A DNA stretch of 64,000 bases, taken from Brachionus manjavacas (taxonomy: Eukaryota; Rotifera; Eurotatoria; Ploima; Brachionidae). Of the stretch, positions 20,375 through 31,647 are shown one piece after another (position 1 is the first letter of the stretch; each line of letters starts with the position of its first letter). The translations under genes and the position numbers were made by a program. The stretch spans positions 3,906,001 to 3,970,000 of the forward strand of contig JAHQIY010000002.1 in assembly GCA_019054805.1 (NCBI GenBank), in the 5' to 3' direction. The notes below the pieces were generated by a model, which saw only the letters and a program-made list of their open reading frames with translations, did no database searches and had not been told where the DNA came from.

Positions 20375-21061
20375 TTAAACAAAATGATTAAATCGCACAA
20401 AATCAACAGCAATGTCCTTATCTTTAGATTCTTTTAATAATTTTTTATTTCTGGTTTCGACTTTAGGTATATTATATTTGAGCTCGGAAACAACTTCCAT
20501 TTTCATATTCCACTGTTTAGCCTTGTTTTTCAGGTAATCTCTAGTCACACTTTTATGCAGCGAATAAACTGATCCAGAACAAAACTCAGATGCTATCATC
20601 AAAAACTGAATGTCAATTCCATACTGTTTTTCATTTATGTCCAATTTTTGATTTTTAGTTCCAAATGGTGGATTCATTACACATGTATCAAAAAAATTTA
20701 CAAATTTTTCGTAGCCATCTTTTTTGATTAAAAGCTTTTTAACATCTGCCTGAAGTAGATCAATCGGGTTTTCGAATTCAAAAAAGTTTAAATTTTTTTG
20801 GCATATTGCTAGTGCATCTGAATCAATGTCTATTCCAAGTGAATAAACTGGCTCAAAAAACGAACAAGCTATGGTCAACATACCCGTCCCAATTCCGAAC
20901 TCGCACATTTTCTTGCCTGCTATATCATCATAAATTTGATCAATATTAAAAGCGATTTGACTAGCCAAATGGGGTGTTGTTATATATTGTTCCAAGTTAA
21001 GTTTTGGATCTGGAAATGTTTCTACTTCTTGCAAATGCGATTCGAGTTCTTTAAGTTTCAT
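20375..21061 (-). CDS. METTL5: METTL5-type 18S rRNA N6-adenosine methyltransferase
   Basis: A single-exon minus-strand frame of 228 residues with the layout of METTL5. In animals, METTL5 with TRMT112 deposits m6A on 18S rRNA. The N-terminus MKLKELESHLQEVETFPDP, then LEQYITTPHLAS, corresponds to the family's LEQYPT region. Motif I, CEFGIGTGMLTIA (~residues 53-65), is the SAM-binding loop. It deviates from the usual DLGCGCGVLS but keeps the Gly pattern. The acidic strand SLGIDIDSDAL follows. The catalytic NPPF motif is at ~128-131 (VMNPPFGTKNQ). GIDIQFLMIA, VYSLHKS and the C-terminal DIAVDFVRF segment are also family hallmarks. It is a typical length for the family. The Glu/Phe/Ile changes in motif I are noted but still compatible with SAM binding. 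Stop and AATAAA overlap (TTTAATAAAA). Confidence 0.93.
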   Translation of the reverse strand: MKLKELESHLQEVETFPDPKLNLEQYITTPHLASQIAFNIDQIYDDIAGKKMCEFGIGTGMLTIACSFFEPVYSLGIDIDSDALAICQKNLNFFEFENPIDLLQADVKKLLIKKDGYEKFVNFFDTCVMNPPFGTKNQKLDINEKQYGIDIQFLMIASEFCSGSVYSLHKSVTRDYLKNKAKQWNMKMEVVSELKYNIPKVETRNKKLLKESKDKDIAVDFVRFNHFV

Positions 21062-24000
21062 TTTTTTAATTTAAATAAAAAAATTTCAAAAATGAACTCT
21101 ATTTTAATTTTAATTTAAAAAAATGAATTTAAAATTAATTTAACAAATATTCTTGATTAATAAATTCAAACATATTTAATTTAAATTTGTAGATAAGTAG
21201 TTTCATTTCAAATGACAATATAATTATTTCAAAACAAAATTAAAAACCATTCCAAAATTGAAAATTTGTAGCTAAAGTCTCAATGGGATGAAATCAAGTT
21301 TTTGTTAATTTTGAGAATTTCAATTAAGGTGAATTTGAATAAATTTTTATAAGCAATAAACTTGTTCTGAAAAATTTAACAACTTTTAAATTGAACAATT
21401 GGGAAAGAAAAGAACAAATCCTCATAATTAACAGAAAGAAAAATTTTTTTGGCGTGTTGAGTTTTGATAATTCAAATTTCTTTTTATCACTAATTTTACC
21501 TAATTATTTTATTATTTAAAATAACATGTTAGAAATTATAATTTTTTTAAATATTGATTTTTACCAAAATTTTAGATTTAGCTCAATTTTCTATATCTAT
21601 ATAGATATACATTATATAAAAAAAAACTGTTTATTTTCTATTTCCAAGTTCTGACCTTTTTTTCTACCTGGTTTCGCCTACTTTTCTTAAAAAAATTAAT
21701 TACTTAAATTACTAAATAGAAATTTCAGTTTGATTTTTTAAATGAAACTAGAAATTGGTCAATTTTGGATCAATTTCAGCCTTTTTTGATCTGCTATTGA
21801 AATATCTCCTCAATTGATTTTCTTTTTGCCTTTTTGAAATTAGTGGGTTTAATTATGGGAAAATTTTTTTTTGTTGATATATTTAGAAATATAAATGACA
21901 ATACTGTAAAATTTAGGTTTTTTTATTTTATCGATACTTTAGTGAAATTTAATTTAAAAGAAATGATTTTTAAATCCTTACAATTTTGAGTATTTTAGTG
22001 AAAATTTGAAGTGTGTAGCTTGAAAAATTGTCAAGATATGCCATTTCAAAGCATTTGATTCATTGAAACTTTGAGGCGTCATATATTCTAGATCTAAAAG
22101 AATGAAGCTATTTTTGGGATTTCTATCTAAATTGCCCGATATCCTCAACACATAAAAGCCCGGGAGGTCAAAATTGACCAGATTTGAGGTTTTAAACATC
22201 AGTATAAATTGAGCGGAGGGGTTAGTCTTGTAATTTTATTTAGTTGAAAAATAAAGAATAACAAATTTCACTACTACTTATTGTTTTTAAATGAAAATTT
22301 TTATTCAAATACAAAAACAAAAAGCTACTTTTCTAACTCTGGTAAATAAAAATCGTCATTAAATTTCTTAAATAATTGTATCATTTTTTATTATTTGGTT
22401 CTTAATTTATTTCTGTCATTACATTTTATAATAATATTTTTCATTTCATTTTATAATTATAAAGAATAGGAATGGAATATTAAGGGATTAGATTAATTTA
22501 TTTTTTGTTTTTTTTTTGAAAATTACGTTTTTGATAAAGTATTTGGATTATCAAAAAGATTGAAAAATGCAAAAGATTTTATTTTTTTCAATCGTAAAGG
22601 AAAACTTAATTTTTTTCTCAGACCAAATTAATTCTATTGTGAAATAAATAAACCCTAATATACTTTAAACCTAATTGAATTTGGGCAAATCAATAAACAA
22701 TTTAAGCACAAAATTTAAATTTAAATTAGATAAATTACTTAAAAAATAAAATGTTTTTTTTGAAAGCCAAATTTTAGATCTAAAAATAAATCTTAGACTC
22801 ATAGATGTGTGAATTTATCAAATTTTCAATCTGTGAGATTATAAAATATAATTTAAAATCACTCAAAGGCTTGGTTGATATTGAATATTTTGAGAATAAC
22901 TTTTTCTCAAAATATTCAATAATACGAAATAAATGATTTATTTCATATTATTTACATAAACTTCGAATTGAACATTTTTTTAAAATATAACAATGTAAAT
23001 TAACAACATTCAAATCTGATTTAATTTCCGAGATTCTTACTATTATTTGAGATCTTTTAAACAGCCTTACACTAGATTTCAAAGCTTTTACCTATTGTTA
23101 TTTTTTTTGCTTATGATCATTTAATTTACTCAAATAAGACCCAAAAAAACTATTTTTTACTGAATTCTAGAATTTTTCTGTTATTAAATGAGGGTTAATA
23201 AATTTTTCAACTCTTTTTTTATACTGTTTATTATTAATTTAAAAATAGAAAAAGTACCTTTTTTTTATTTTTATTGAATTTTTGTTGTATTTTTGATCAT
23301 TTTTATCCAAGATCCAAAAATTGGTCTACTAGTCAAAAAAAGCCATGCACTGAAAATTATCTAGAAACGCTTTGTTTCATCCTTTTTAGTGATAACGCGA
23401 TACCAGATGGGGTTAACGATTATAGATTATGACAAATAATTTGATTTTGTTACTTATAAAAAACATTGGAAGGATGCTTTCCAAAAAATTTTGTCAATCC
23501 ATTTTCACTCATCAGTTTTGAATAAAACAGATTTTAATGGCAACTTGAAGTTCATAATCACATGATCAAAACCTAAAAGATTAAAATCTTAATAAAAATG
23601 TTGAAATAAGCTTTTTTAAATTTTTTTAATTAAACACAAAATGTTTATAATTTAAAAAAAAAAAAAAAATCTTTTTTTCTAATTGATCTTTAATTGATTC
23701 TTCTAAAATCTTTGTTTGAAAATTTTAAAATGCACATTAAGGTATCTAAATTATGTCTTTAAATGTTATTTTAATATTAATTAAAAAATTTTACAGTGAA
23801 ACAGAGTTAGATTTTGTATTGCAAAATTCCAAAATATCGATAAAGATTTTATTTTATTGCAGATAAAAATTCAAATAATTTTCTTCCTAATTGAAGATCA
23901 AAAAAAATCATGTTTAAAAAATTGGTAAAAAATCCTTTTTTTCAAATCAAAAACTAAAAATTTTGATTTGAAATTTACATTCGATGATAAACTTCAATTT

Positions 24001-24156
24001 GCCGATTTTCACTCACAAATACTGCTTGGCATTCAGCTTACATTGCTACTAATACTGCAGTAATATTTTGAAAGAATTTGAAGAAAAAAATTAAATTTTT
24101 GCTAAATAAAAAAAAATATATACTTTATTCAATAAACATTTTTATTTACAAAATAA
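21062..24156. other. long non-coding interval
   Basis: About 3.1 kb between METTL5 and the GPCR. No coding exon of quality is visible on either strand. A 73-codon minus-strand frame at 21978-22199 is less AT-rich than its surroundings, but shows no domain and no splice-compatible partner. A short inverted repeat (TTGAATATTTTGAGAA with its complement) lies near 22882-22920. Confidence 0.5.
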
Positions 24157-26295
24157 TTATTTATTGTTAGATGTTTTTGATTTTAACAAAAAAAATTTTG
24201 AAGGTTTCTGTGAACCATCTTTGCTTTTAAAAGATGATTTTTTTAACGAACTCTCACTAAAATTGTTCCAATAGTTCTCATAAGTTTGAGGATCAATAAC
24301 ATTTTTGTCTACCTTTATCTTGTTCGAATCGGCTTGACTCTTGGCTTCCTCGGAAATGGCGTTGAGACTGGCTTTTTTAGAGGACATTGGTTTTGACTCA
24401 TTGGGCATTGCTATTAGATTAGCGTTGGCAGTGTGCCGGAGTCTAAGGCCATGATTTACAGCCACATAACTCTTAATGTTAAAACAACTGCAGTATAACT
24501 TTTCTTTGAGAACTCGTCGAAAAGAATTTCGAGTCACAATATAGAGAAAAAAGTTTATAGAATGATTTAAAATGTACATCAATTCAGTTACTTTTTGTAT
24601 CAATATTAACAATTGAAGTTGATCGCCATAGCGAATAAAATAAAAATTTAGAATATAATAGTTGATAACATAGGGCAGAGTGAGAAATATGAACGAGGCT
24701 GATATGATGATCAAAGTGAGGGTAATTTTGAAATTTTCCACTTGTACTTTTTTGTCACGAATGTCCTTGTAGGACAATTCTTGTTCGTGCAGTTCAAGTT
24801 TAGCTCGGATCCATTGATCCGTCGACTTGTACAAGCGCCAGATAATAATTGTATTAAGTATGCTGACAATTGCCAATGGCATAATGATTACCACAAATGT
24901 ATAAAATATGGTCAAATAAAGATAGATCTTTCTATAGTCTGTCAAAATGTCACATGAAGACTTAAAGTATTCTTGCTTTAAATAGTTCAAATAGGCGGGC
25001 GATTTTGTGTATCGTTCAATTGCATTTTGATTTTTCAGTCTTCTCTTGGGGGTTAGAGTAACACCGGTGAGTATGGGTGCATACATAGACACCAAAACAG
25101 ACAGCAGTATAATGACACAAATGAACCTTTTTGCCAATACAGGCTTTGATATAAGGCTAGAATGGTGGGGATAAATGACAACCAAGAACCGCTCAAAAGT
25201 GAATGCAACAATTAGCCATGGCGAAATTGCTCGGCACATGTTGCGCAGCAAGGCAAATGAGCGGCACATTGTTTGCTTCTGGTCGGTGATGTTTATCGGA
25301 AAGTCGATCTTCCACAAATCGACTATTTCCTTGCAGGTTTTGTCCAGAAAGTGGGTGATCAAAAATATTCCGTCGGACACTGCCAATGCGATTAGATAGA
25401 CGCGCGATGAAGTTCGCGGCAATTTTGTGCTACAGAACACCTTAAGGGATAAAATGTTACCAACCAGGCCACACATGCAAATTATACAAGTCAAATAGAC
25501 CATTATTATGTCGAACATTCGACGAGTGTCTCGACTCCAGTTTAGCCACTCTGACTTAATGTGACTCATTTTTTCATTTTTCAAAAATATGTTCACAAAT
25601 TTGGGATTTTTACTGGCAAATTTTTTTACTTCTTCTATGGTTCTATCGGTGACATCCGAATTGTTTTTGTTCAATTTGAGCAAAAATTGGTAGATTTCGT
25701 TTAATTCGGCGTCGCTCGAAATTGACTCTAAATCGAGATAGTAATCTGAGTTTAGTTTGGATTTTAGGAAGCCTAGATCGAATGGGTGCTGAGCAATAGA
25801 TGGATCTTCGTAAACTTCCTTGTTGACTTGACTGGCTGATCTGAATTCGTTTACAAGATTGGCGTGAGATGGATTTGATTTTAGCAAAAAAAGCAGCTCG
25901 TTTAGATTCAATGTTTTGTTTGTTGAATTCAAAGTGGAATCTTTTTCTTCGATTTTTTTAGCTCCCAAATTTATTTTGTCAAATGTATTAGCTTGATAAG
26001 AAGATTTGGATAAAAAGGACTTAAAAATTTCTTTATTAAAACTTTGAATGCTGGTATTGTTGATAGATTGAGCCGTGGAATCAATAATAAGCAAAGAGAA
26101 AATAAAATTAAATATTAAAAAGGTATTTAAGCTGCTTGTGGCATAAATTAAAAGATTAGAGGAAATATTTTTAGATTTATTTTGGATACAAAATTTTCGA
26201 TTAGGATAATTTTTTTTGTTCATGTTCACGAATTTTGAGAATTTTTTTTTTTTAATTAGTACATTATTTATTTTTTCCTTGATGAATTTAACCAT
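24157..26295 (-). CDS. class A (rhodopsin-like) peptide-type GPCR with long ectodomain
   Basis: A single-exon minus-strand frame of 712 residues. Seven hydrophobic segments lie between about residues 258 and 600. TM1 has CGLVGNILSLKVF (the GN motif), and TM2 has VYLIALAVSDGIFL (the L-x-x-x-D motif). The end of TM3 reads FTFERFLVVIYP, with ERF in place of DRY. TM6 has ASFIFLTLPYVINYY (no CWxP Trp), and TM7 has NHSINFFLYIVTRNSFRRV in place of NPxxY. A Cys pair (CRSF before TM3, and SSCDIL in loop 2) fits the conserved disulfide. Such variations are common in lophotrochozoan FMRFamide-, myosuppressin- or TRH-like peptide receptors, though the ligand cannot be told. The ~250-residue N-terminal region begins with a hydrophobic signal-like segment at ~55-75 (FLIFNFIFSLLIIDSTAQS). 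The true start may therefore be a downstream ATG such as codon 24. The long N-terminus is Asn/Ser-rich with sequons. The C-terminal tail is basic. Confidence 0.9.
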   Translation of the reverse strand: MVKFIKEKINNVLIKKKKFSKFVNMNKKNYPNRKFCIQNKSKNISSNLLIYATSSLNTFLIFNFIFSLLIIDSTAQSINNTSIQSFNKEIFKSFLSKSSYQANTFDKINLGAKKIEEKDSTLNSTNKTLNLNELLFLLKSNPSHANLVNEFRSASQVNKEVYEDPSIAQHPFDLGFLKSKLNSDYYLDLESISSDAELNEIYQFLLKLNKNNSDVTDRTIEEVKKFASKNPKFVNIFLKNEKMSHIKSEWLNWSRDTRRMFDIIMVYLTCIICMCGLVGNILSLKVFCSTKLPRTSSRVYLIALAVSDGIFLITHFLDKTCKEIVDLWKIDFPINITDQKQTMCRSFALLRNMCRAISPWLIVAFTFERFLVVIYPHHSSLISKPVLAKRFICVIILLSVLVSMYAPILTGVTLTPKRRLKNQNAIERYTKSPAYLNYLKQEYFKSSCDILTDYRKIYLYLTIFYTFVVIIMPLAIVSILNTIIIWRLYKSTDQWIRAKLELHEQELSYKDIRDKKVQVENFKITLTLIIISASFIFLTLPYVINYYILNFYFIRYGDQLQLLILIQKVTELMYILNHSINFFLYIVTRNSFRRVLKEKLYCSCFNIKSYVAVNHGLRLRHTANANLIAMPNESKPMSSKKASLNAISEEAKSQADSNKIKVDKNVIDPQTYENYWNNFSESSLKKSSFKSKDGSQKPSKFFLLKSKTSNNK

Positions 26296-28744
26296 TACAA
26301 CTGTGTGCTGAAAATGATCTTGATTAATTCTATTAATTAGAACTAGATGCTACGTTCACCATAGAAATAGCTCTTTATTCGACTCTATTCCCATCACAAC
26401 AACTTTTAAAGCGCAATTAGCAAATGTAATCCTGATATTCATTAGGAACAAATAATTCTTTTTTGTCTAAATTGAAAATTAAAATGTAGTATTTTTCAAA
26501 TCAAAATGCCTTGGGAATAAAATGTTTTAATTAAAAAAAAGCGAACAATTATTTCTAACAAGGTGGTTCAACTATTAGATTTAACTGTTAATAATAAGAC
26601 TCATTAAAAACGAGAGCTCTTGAATTACAGTGTTTCTTGAAGTTTAATTAAAAATGAAATTTTATTTCAATTTGTTGAAAATATTATCTATTTAAAAAGA
26701 AAATTAGAAAAATGGGAAATTAGAAAAATTAATAGATAAATGTCAATCAGAATTAAATAGTATTTAATTAGACAATTTTCCCCATCTCTTTGCTAAATTC
26801 TTATTTTTAATTACTCTTATATTTACTAAAAAATTGAATCGATTATTTTACTTGAGTAAAAAATTTCTCAAATTTTAAGATATTTTTTTCTGAAGCCATT
26901 GCCATTTTTAAATTTCTAGCCAAAATTCTCATAAAATCGAATATTGTTTGCTTAAAATCTGTCAAAAGAGAAATTTATCGAAACTTTAATTAAAGCCTGA
27001 TATCACATCTAAGACCGTAAAAAATTTTTTTCCATAATAAAACTTATCTAAATTGAATTTATGATATATAAAATCTGAAAATTTCATCTAATTAGCTTAG
27101 ATATTAGTTACGAAAATTTGTACTTTCTCCGGAACAATTGAATAAAGAAACAGGAACAGCTTAAACTAAAAAATATTTTTAATTTTTATTTTTATAACTA
27201 CCAAGTTTTTAGATCAGATATCGAAAAAACTAATTCAAATAAAAATAATTAATTTTTCGTCTTATAGAGTTTGACTTGATTAATGAATCACTCAAAATCA
27301 TTTTTTTTCTGTATAAAATTTCAAAAAGAATAAGTTTTAATTTAGTTAATAATAAGAATATTGAATTTTAAGAAAAAAATTAGATCTTATCAAATTTTTT
27401 CTATTATTTTTGCAATATTATCTTTTTATTTGAATTAACTTAAATTGGTTTCTCTTTTTAAATATTATCAAGTAGTCCTTTGTTTAATTATGCCATAAGT
27501 ACTAAAAAAAATTATAAAAAGCCCAATAAGTTTTAATTGAAATCTCCCCAACCTCATTTTAAATCTAATCTTGATTCAATCGTAGACGAATTAAATTTAA
27601 AACTAAATGATTAAAAGATAAGACATATTTTTGCATGATTTTATGAGTCAGGAAATTTTTAAAGACACGAAATACTAATTACTCTCTAAATTACAAAATA
27701 GATCAGTTATTTTAGCTTTAAAAATTTTTTCTTTGTCATGTAATCTATAACGTTCTTAAAATGAAATTATACGATTCATTTAAATTGCCCCAAATCAAAA
27801 AAGCGAAGTATCAGACATTTTAATTTTTAATATTTTAAATTTTTAACTCAGATAATATAAATTTATAAACAAAATTTTTCAAAAAATTTCAAAGAAATTA
27901 ACCAGCTTTAATTCAGAAAATAATCATTGAGGTTGGTAGAGTCTTACGGTGGTAACAAGACTTGAAGTTAATATGATTTAAGGCACTAATCATTTTTTTT
28001 ATTTGACCATTTTTAAATAAATTTAAATTGATAAAGCAATTTATCTTTTAGACATCAACAAATTGCATACATATTAAATGACTTGACTGGTGCAATTTTT
28101 TTTACCAACTTTAAATTAAAAAATACTGAAATTGAGATTCATATTGTTTAATAATGATTTGAACAATTTGCTTGTTTAAACTGTGTTACTAACTTAATAA
28201 TTGTTTATACATGAATTCTAATTATTTGAGTCTGAAAAAATTTAATAAGTCGTAAATATGCAGTGAGTTTTCAAATAAAATTCGAAGCCACTTAAGCTAA
28301 AAACCAATTATGAAATTGCCTATCGATTTCTGTATCAAATCTATTTTGAAATAATAAAATCTTAAGTTTCCCCAGTATCTGATCTTGCAACATTATGGAA
28401 CATTGATGCTCCTAGTGGTACTGAGTCATCAATATTTTCGAATATAAATTTATTAAATCGATTTAGGCAAGCATTCATTCTTTTATGTTGATCCAACTAT
28501 TCTATCATTTAGATCAATTGATTTTTTCTTAGATTTTTTTCGAAATTTTTCAAATTGAAAATATTGCACGATATTGCAAGGTAGCAAAAATTTGCAATTT
28601 TAAATTTTTTATCTTAAGGGCCAGTAAAAATGAATTCTAATTCATTACAATTTTCTTTATTGTCGTTAAACCTTAATCGTTACATATATCTTCAGACAAA
28701 ACGAAATAAAAAAAAACTTTAATAAATAATTTAATAAAATTAAT
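26296..28744. other. non-coding interval upstream of the GPCR
   Basis: About 2.4 kb of AT-rich DNA with no accepted gene or element. The promoter of the minus-strand GPCR should lie at its left end, but no motif is distinct. Confidence 0.5.
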
Positions 28745-29468
28745 TCACTTGCTTTTTAGATATTGATTGTAATAAGATTTTTTTCTTGAAAAAATAATCC
28801 AGAAATAAAACAAGGTGGTTAAAATCATTAAATTTGAAATCAATATTAAAGTAAAGCCAAGCTGATGTGTGAAATCCCAATTTATATAAAAAATTAATCT
28901 TTCGACCGGATTTACAAACAGTAATAAAATCATCTTAAAACATATAATTCCATTATTTAAATTTTTGATCTGACACTTTCAAACTTAGAAGATAGAATTA
29001 CAACGTCTTACTTGACAAGTAATTTTAAATAGTTTTTTGGTTAAAACTCTTGAGTGATGAAATGTTTTCTTTAAAATTATTTTTCAATTTTAATCTTATT
29101 AGTTTTCTGAAATTCCGAAAAAACTTTCCAATGAAGATTTTTTATTTAAAATTTATTAGATATAAAAATCAAACAGATTCAATTTTCATTTTTTTATCAG
29201 TCAAAATATCATAAGTTAAACATTTAATCGACTTAAATATAACTAAAACTAAATTTTAAATTCTAGCCAAAAAAGTAAATTGATTAAAATTTATTTTTAT
29301 TTTTAAAATATAAACTAAAAGTAAGCTTAAAGAGTTAAAACACATACCTTTAAAAAAATTAAATAAAATTTTGAAATTATTTAAAATTAAACCAGATTGA
29401 ATTGATAAAATTGAATTAAGTAAAATAACAAGTAAGCAACAAAATGAAATGACAAAGATAAGGATCAT
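28745..29468 (-). CDS. candidate small multi-pass membrane protein, spliced, incomplete model
   Basis: Two minus-strand segments look like exons of one small gene. The upstream segment starts at an ATG at 29468 (MILIFVISFCCLLVILLNSI, a membrane helix). It runs about 41 codons to a strong donor, AAAG followed by GTATGTG, near 29346. The downstream segment (28933-28745) begins right after a TTTTAAG acceptor. It codes for NPVERLIFYINWDFTHQLGF, a second hydrophobic helix (LILISNLMILTTLFYFWIIF) and a basic end, YYNQYLKSK. These two phases do not join directly, so an exon is probably missing between them, or one end is wrong. Codon content in the second part (NWDFTHQLGF) looks like real protein. 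No family is recognised. Confidence 0.3.
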
Positions 29469-31647
29469 GATTTGTTTTAAATTTGGTCGTTGAATCCAAA
29501 AATTTTGAAAATTATTTAATTAAAAAAGAACCGCTTCGTTGTCAATTTACTACCAGTAATACTTTTTAATGTTTCTAAACATTTTTTTAATTTATTACCA
29601 ATTTATAAAAAATAATTGATATTATTTTATTTTGAAAAATAAAACAATTTTCAGGAAGGTTCAAAAATTTTCCATTAAAAAGTCCATTATTATTAATGTT
29701 CCCAGAAGAAACAAATTTAGAAATTAATTTTTTTTACATTTTTGTCGAAAATTTGCCATTTTTTTGTTCAGAAAGTTCTGAAAATGTGGCAAAATGCAAC
29801 AAACATTTATGCATCCTTAGGAACCCTTAGTCTGAAAAACTCTGCTAACTAAGAAGGAATTAAAACTTATCTATGTATTTAGACCTAGTTTATTCTTTGA
29901 AATAATTTTGAACAAATAAAAAATTTAACTATTTATTGATCTGTCCTGTTGTACTTAATATCATAAAATCTCTAGCTGTTTGATAAAGGATGGTTTAAGA
30001 CCATATAGCATTATAACCTTTATTTGAAAAATATTTGAAAATTTGAAATTTTCGCTTTTTTTATTTAATTTAAATTATTAAAAAACACACAATGTTTATA
30101 ATATGGCAGTCATTGATAGAAATAAATAAATAAATAAGAAGTAAAATCTTAAATTAGATGAAACAAATAAATAAACTTGAAGATAAAAATAAAAAAATTT
30201 TAGAATTTAATTAGTTAAAATGATTTTCCTTTTTATATAAAATTTATTTTACTTCATTGAACTAAAAATTTAACTTATTTATTTATTCTGATATTATTCT
30301 GATTTTGATATTAATTTTAATCTTAAGAAACTACTGCTTGGTACAAATAGAATATAAATACCAAAATATAACAAAAAAAAATATCCAAAAATAGAAGAAA
30401 ACTATTATTCTAAGAGTTAATAATTTCCTTGAAAAAATAGGAAATTTTTTTTGGCTAAAAAATAGCTTATTAATTATAGCATAATTTAGTGTCCATTAGG
30501 ATTTATTATTTTATTTCTAATCATTTGAAATAAATATTGTATTATTTAAATAAGTTTCATTCAAAAATATGAGATTTAATGACTATTAAGCAAAAAATGG
30601 GAGATAAGTTGTTTGCAACAAGATTGGTCCAGCAACGTCAACCATTAAATTTATCATTTGAATTTTTAAAAAAAATAATAAATTTACTAAGAGATTTTTA
30701 AATTATGAAGAATATTAGAAATGATTCTTTGATTTATGTAATGATTAAAAGTTTTCGGATAAATTTTTCTAATTTATTTCTTATTCGATTCAAATTCAAA
30801 TTCAAATCAGAAAATTAAAAAAAAAATTTAAAATTGATTCTTTATACTCAAGAGCTGCATTTAATTTAAGTTTTTGGATTTCAACCCTGCCTTTATCTTC
30901 GATTTTCGTTTTTTAACTCTTCATTAAAATCCAAATTTCGGATTTAAGAACATTGTGTATGAATTAGGGACTCTTTAACATGGGATCAATGCTACGTAGC
31001 CTTAGATACATACCTTAATTTTGGGGTCTAGGGCACGGATCACTTCTCAAGGGTATATAGTATGTAGAAATTAGATTTTAAAATTTAGCACAGTTGTCAA
31101 GAAAATTATACATGCCAAATAAGTATTTTTAATTAATGGCTTTCTAAAATATACCTGTCAAATCAGATATATTGTTCATTATATATTATTAAATTGTCGA
31201 AACCAGACATTCAGATGGATGAGTTGAAGTAGGCTAAAGACTATTAATTCTTTATAATAACTAAATTAACTTATTTTAAAAATAATTTTCAATTTAAAAT
31301 AGCTACACAAATAAAAAAAAATAAAAAAGCACTTCTTTTTAGAAAAAATTCAAATACATTACTTTATCTTTGTAAAAAAAAATTAAATATAGTCTTAATT
31401 ATTTTAAAATAATGGCAAAATGCTTGATTCAGGATACAATAATGGAAGAAGGGTATAGAATTTTTTTTATTTGTAGATTTTGAGTTAAAATGTATTGCTA
31501 AATCAAAAAAATATTTTTCATTTAAAAAGTATTTTAATACTATAAGTGCTGATTTATAAATCTAAATTAATTTATGTATAAATCTTAACAAATTAATGTA
31601 GGTAGATTCTAATAAGTGATTAAAAATATTTTTGCTAAAATGGTAAA
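29469..31647. other. non-coding interval
   Basis: AT-rich sequence, including short TAAATAAATAAA tracts near 30120. No gene, RNA or shared repeat could be supported. Confidence 0.5.

Noticed and set aside
21978-22199. 73-codon minus-strand frame upstream of METTL5
   Set aside because: Somewhat protein-like (VNFDLPGFYVLRISG) but isolated, without recognisable domain or compatible splice sites; too weak to list as a gene.
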